Source: Elusimicrobia bacterium HGW-Elusimicrobia-1
GTDB taxonomy: Bacteria > Elusimicrobiota > Endomicrobiia > PHAN01
Length of the DNA stretch: 64,000 nt
Direction: 5' to 3'
NCBI GenBank assembly: GCA_002841695.1
Contig: PHAN01000001.1
Coordinates: forward strand, 151,663 to 215,662
Shown: positions 62,570 to 64,000 of the stretch, piece by piece
How positions within the stretch are numbered: position 1 is the first letter of the stretch
Layout: every line of letters begins with the position of its first letter
Made by a program: the position numbers and the translations under genes
The notes under the pieces: generated by a model
The model's database searches: none
Told to the model about the DNA's origin: nothing
Seen by the model: only the letters and a program-made list of their open reading frames with translations

Positions 62570-62702
62570 CATTGCGAGCCACCCAAAGGGTGGCGTGGCA
62601 ATCTCTGCTTTCGGGAGATTGCTTCGTCGTCAAGGCGGGGCGGGCTGTCGTTCATCAAGTAGGGGCGTATAATTATACGCCCCTACAACTCCTCGCAATG
62701 AT
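62570..62702. repeat. CATTGCGAG-type inverted repeat with nested GTAGGGGCG palindrome
   Basis: TCATTGCGAG near 62570 is opposed by CTCGCAATGA at the right end. Inner elements are GCCACCC/GGGTGGC, GCAATCTC/GAGATTGC and a palindrome GTAGGGGCGTATAATTATAC followed by GCCCCTAC (62661-62688). Repeats of this kind are common in bacterial intergenic DNA. The last bases merge with the pfkA leader; no separate gene is seen. Confidence 0.75.
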
Positions 62703-62705
62703 GAA

Positions 62706-63695
62706 ATGAAAAAAACCATGACCAAAACCAAACGCATAGCCATTATAACTCCCGGAGGCGACGCCCCCGGAATGAACGCCGCCATACGCGCCGTGGTGCG
62801 CGCGTCGCTCGACGAAAAAATCGAGGTTCTCGGCGTTCGCCGCGGCTACGCGGGACTTCTTGAAAACGATATAATCCCGATGTACGCCCGCTCCGTAAGC
62901 GGCATAATCCATCGCGGCGGCACTATTCTGAAAAGCAGCCGGTGTTCCGAAATCAAAAAGGACTCCGCCATCCGCGCCGCCGCCGCAATACTCAAAGCCC
63001 GCTCCGTAGGCGCGCTTATCGTCGTCGGCGGCGACGGCTCCATAAGAGCGGCTCAGCGCATTGCCGCCGCCTCGCGCGGCGCCGTCGGCGCGGTATGCCT
63101 TCCGGCGTCCATCGACAACGATATTTTCGGTACGGATGAAACCATCGGCTACGACACGGCGCTCAACACGGCCGTCGATGCGGTCGATAAAATCCGCGAC
63201 ACCGCAGTTTCATTCGACAGGGTGTTTATCGTCGAAGTAATGGGCCGCGAACACGGTTATCTGGCTCTGGATACGGCGCTTGCCGCCGGCGCGGAGTTCG
63301 TTGTGGTGCCGGAAATAAAAACGCCCGTAAAACGCATTGCCGCCGAAGTCAAGACGGAAAAGTCCCGCGGGAAAACTTCGGTGATAGTAGTATTCGCCGA
63401 GGGCGCCGGCAACGTGCGCGACTTCGCCTCGGAACTTTCCCGACTGTCGGGCTATGAAGTCCGCGTTTCGTCCCTGGGATACATTCAGCGCGGCGGAACT
63501 CCATCGGGGCGCACAAGAATTCTTGCCGCGAAATTCGGCGAGCGCGCCGTGCGGCTTGTCGCGTCTGGCCGTCTCAACCGTCTCATCGCGCTCAAAGACG
63601 GAAAAATTTGCGACCTGCCGCTTTCAAAAAATGTCGGCCGCGAAAAAACCGTCGACCGCCGACTTTACAAACTCGTCGGCAGTTTGGGCAGGTGA
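62706..63695 (+). CDS. pfkA: 6-phosphofructokinase, ATP-type
   Basis: 329 residues; an in-frame ATG at 62718 is an alternative start. ITPGGDAPGMNAAIRAVV is the N-terminal signature. VGGDGS has glycine where diphosphate-dependent enzymes have aspartate, which points to ATP as donor. PASIDNDIFGTDETIGYDTA carries the catalytic aspartate, EVMGREHGYLAL the substrate-binding segment and GYIQRGGTPSG the C-terminal signature. It phosphorylates fructose 6-phosphate in glycolysis. Confidence 0.96.
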   Translation: MKKTMTKTKRIAIITPGGDAPGMNAAIRAVVRASLDEKIEVLGVRRGYAGLLENDIIPMYARSVSGIIHRGGTILKSSRCSEIKKDSAIRAAAAILKARSVGALIVVGGDGSIRAAQRIAAASRGAVGAVCLPASIDNDIFGTDETIGYDTALNTAVDAVDKIRDTAVSFDRVFIVEVMGREHGYLALDTALAAGAEFVVVPEIKTPVKRIAAEVKTEKSRGKTSVIVVFAEGAGNVRDFASELSRLSGYEVRVSSLGYIQRGGTPSGRTRILAAKFGERAVRLVASGRLNRLIALKDGKICDLPLSKNVGREKTVDRRLYKLVGSLGR

Positions 63696-63702
63696 GATAA
63701 TG

Positions 63703-63769
63703 CGTGAATCGTGAAGCGGGAAGGGTGAAGAGTAGTTTTCTTTTAACCCTTAACGCTTCACGATTTACG
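63703..63769 (+). repeat. CGTGAATCGTGAAGCG-type inverted repeat, probable terminator of pfkA
   Basis: The arms 63703-63726 and 63746-63769 pair at 21 of 24 positions around a 19-base loop. A T-rich stretch (TCTTTTCTTTT) begins a few bases later, so RNA ending here is likely. It is one of several unrelated inverted-repeat families in the gaps of this window. Confidence 0.75.
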
Positions 63770-63811
63770 CCTCACGTCTTTTCTTTTCGTAACAACTTCG
63801 TAACAATTCCA

Positions 63812-63820
63812 TGCTATAAT
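63812..63820 (+). promoter_or_regulatory. Extended -10 promoter for the ORF6N gene, with upstream direct repeat
   Basis: TGCTATAAT is a perfect extended -10 element about 45 bases before the start codon. The -35 region is weak. TCGTAACAA occurs twice 11 bases apart just upstream (63788-63796 and 63799-63807), one helical turn, as an operator might. Confidence 0.6.
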
Positions 63821-63864
63821 CTTTCACGTCCGGCGGGGATTATTTTTTATTGCGATTAGGGGGG

Positions 63865-64000
63865 ATGATGCACAAGAAAATAGTTCCGTCGGAGGTCTTG
63901 GTTTCAAAGATACTTGTGATACGCGGTCACAAAGTGATGCTCGACCGCGAGCTTGCGGAGTTGTACGGTGTCGATGTCAGGCACCTGAAAAGACAGGTGC
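63865..64000 (+). CDS. ORF6N-domain protein (3' partial)
   Basis: Only the first 45 residues are in the window. The start ATGATG follows AGGGGGG. VSKILVIRGHKVMLDRELAE and LYGVDVRHLKRQV are the ORF6N signature (compare RGxxVMLDxDLAxLYGV), a DNA-binding domain found in phage anti-repressor-like and stand-alone chromosomal proteins. Function beyond DNA binding cannot be judged from the fragment. Confidence 0.88.
   Translation, partial: MMHKKIVPSEVLVSKILVIRGHKVMLDRELAELYGVDVRHLKRQV

Noticed and set aside
63865..64000. Prophage boundary suggested by the ORF6N domain.
   Set aside because: Only 45 residues are visible and ORF6N proteins also occur as single chromosomal genes; no integrase or attachment site is in view.

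Overview
The window is 64 kb of bacterial DNA in which every gene I can support lies on the + strand. It reads as a Gram-negative-type anaerobe with a fermentative or C1 metabolism. The grounds are acetate kinase, an acyl-CoA dehydrogenase with EtfB and a ferredoxin-domain EtfA, metF-fchA-folD, ATP-type phosphofructokinase, and many oxygen-sensitive radical SAM proteins. Coding G+C is a little above 50 percent. The phylum cannot be fixed from the sequence alone; a deep-branching lineage such as Omnitrophota or Elusimicrobiota would fit the style but is only a guess.

Region 1 (1-41399) is a very large surface-glycan locus with almost no intergenic space; most neighbours overlap by ATGA. It starts inside a HAD phosphatase gene. 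Two tandem GDP-fucose-synthase-like SDR proteins follow, then a Nudix hydrolase, four consecutive radical SAM proteins (three with cobalamin-binding-type N-termini, one HemN-like) and a classical SDR. Next come two related glycosyltransferases that flank a split transketolase, an HddC-like nucleotidyltransferase, a DegT-fold protein with the hallmarks of the iron-sulfur E1 3-dehydrase, a MurJ-family flippase and an asparagine synthase. The rest holds glycosyltransferases of the GT2, GT4, GT9 and membrane GT39-like types, a NodU-type carbamoyltransferase, a fifth cobalamin-type radical SAM protein, a methyltransferase, a WecA-like initiating transferase and a UDP-galactopyranose-mutase-like flavoprotein. 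Together these look able to make, decorate, assemble and export a glycan containing deoxy, possibly carbon-branched, methylated and carbamoylated sugars. A 276 bp element with 34 bp terminal inverted repeats sits at 37036-37311 and supplies the start codon of the next gene.

Region 2 (41400-51163) holds an NADP-type isocitrate dehydrogenase, acetate kinase, and the conserved lipid cluster rpmF-plsX-fabH-fabD-fabG-acpP-fabF-rnc. Hairpin-rich repeats of several families fill most of the gaps, even inside the fab cluster.

Region 3 (51182-57409) has acyl-CoA dehydrogenase, an AT-rich RelE-type toxin-antitoxin pair wedged before etfB, then etfB, etfA, panE and a C45-type acyltransferase. Region 4 (57419-62536) is a tight C1-folate operon: metF, fchA, folD, a YjbQ protein, a hexulose-phosphate-synthase/RraA fusion and a MetE/UROD-fold methyltransferase. 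Region 5 (62537-64000) carries pfkA and the start of an ORF6N-domain protein cut by the window edge. I found no rRNA, tRNA, CRISPR array or riboswitch.
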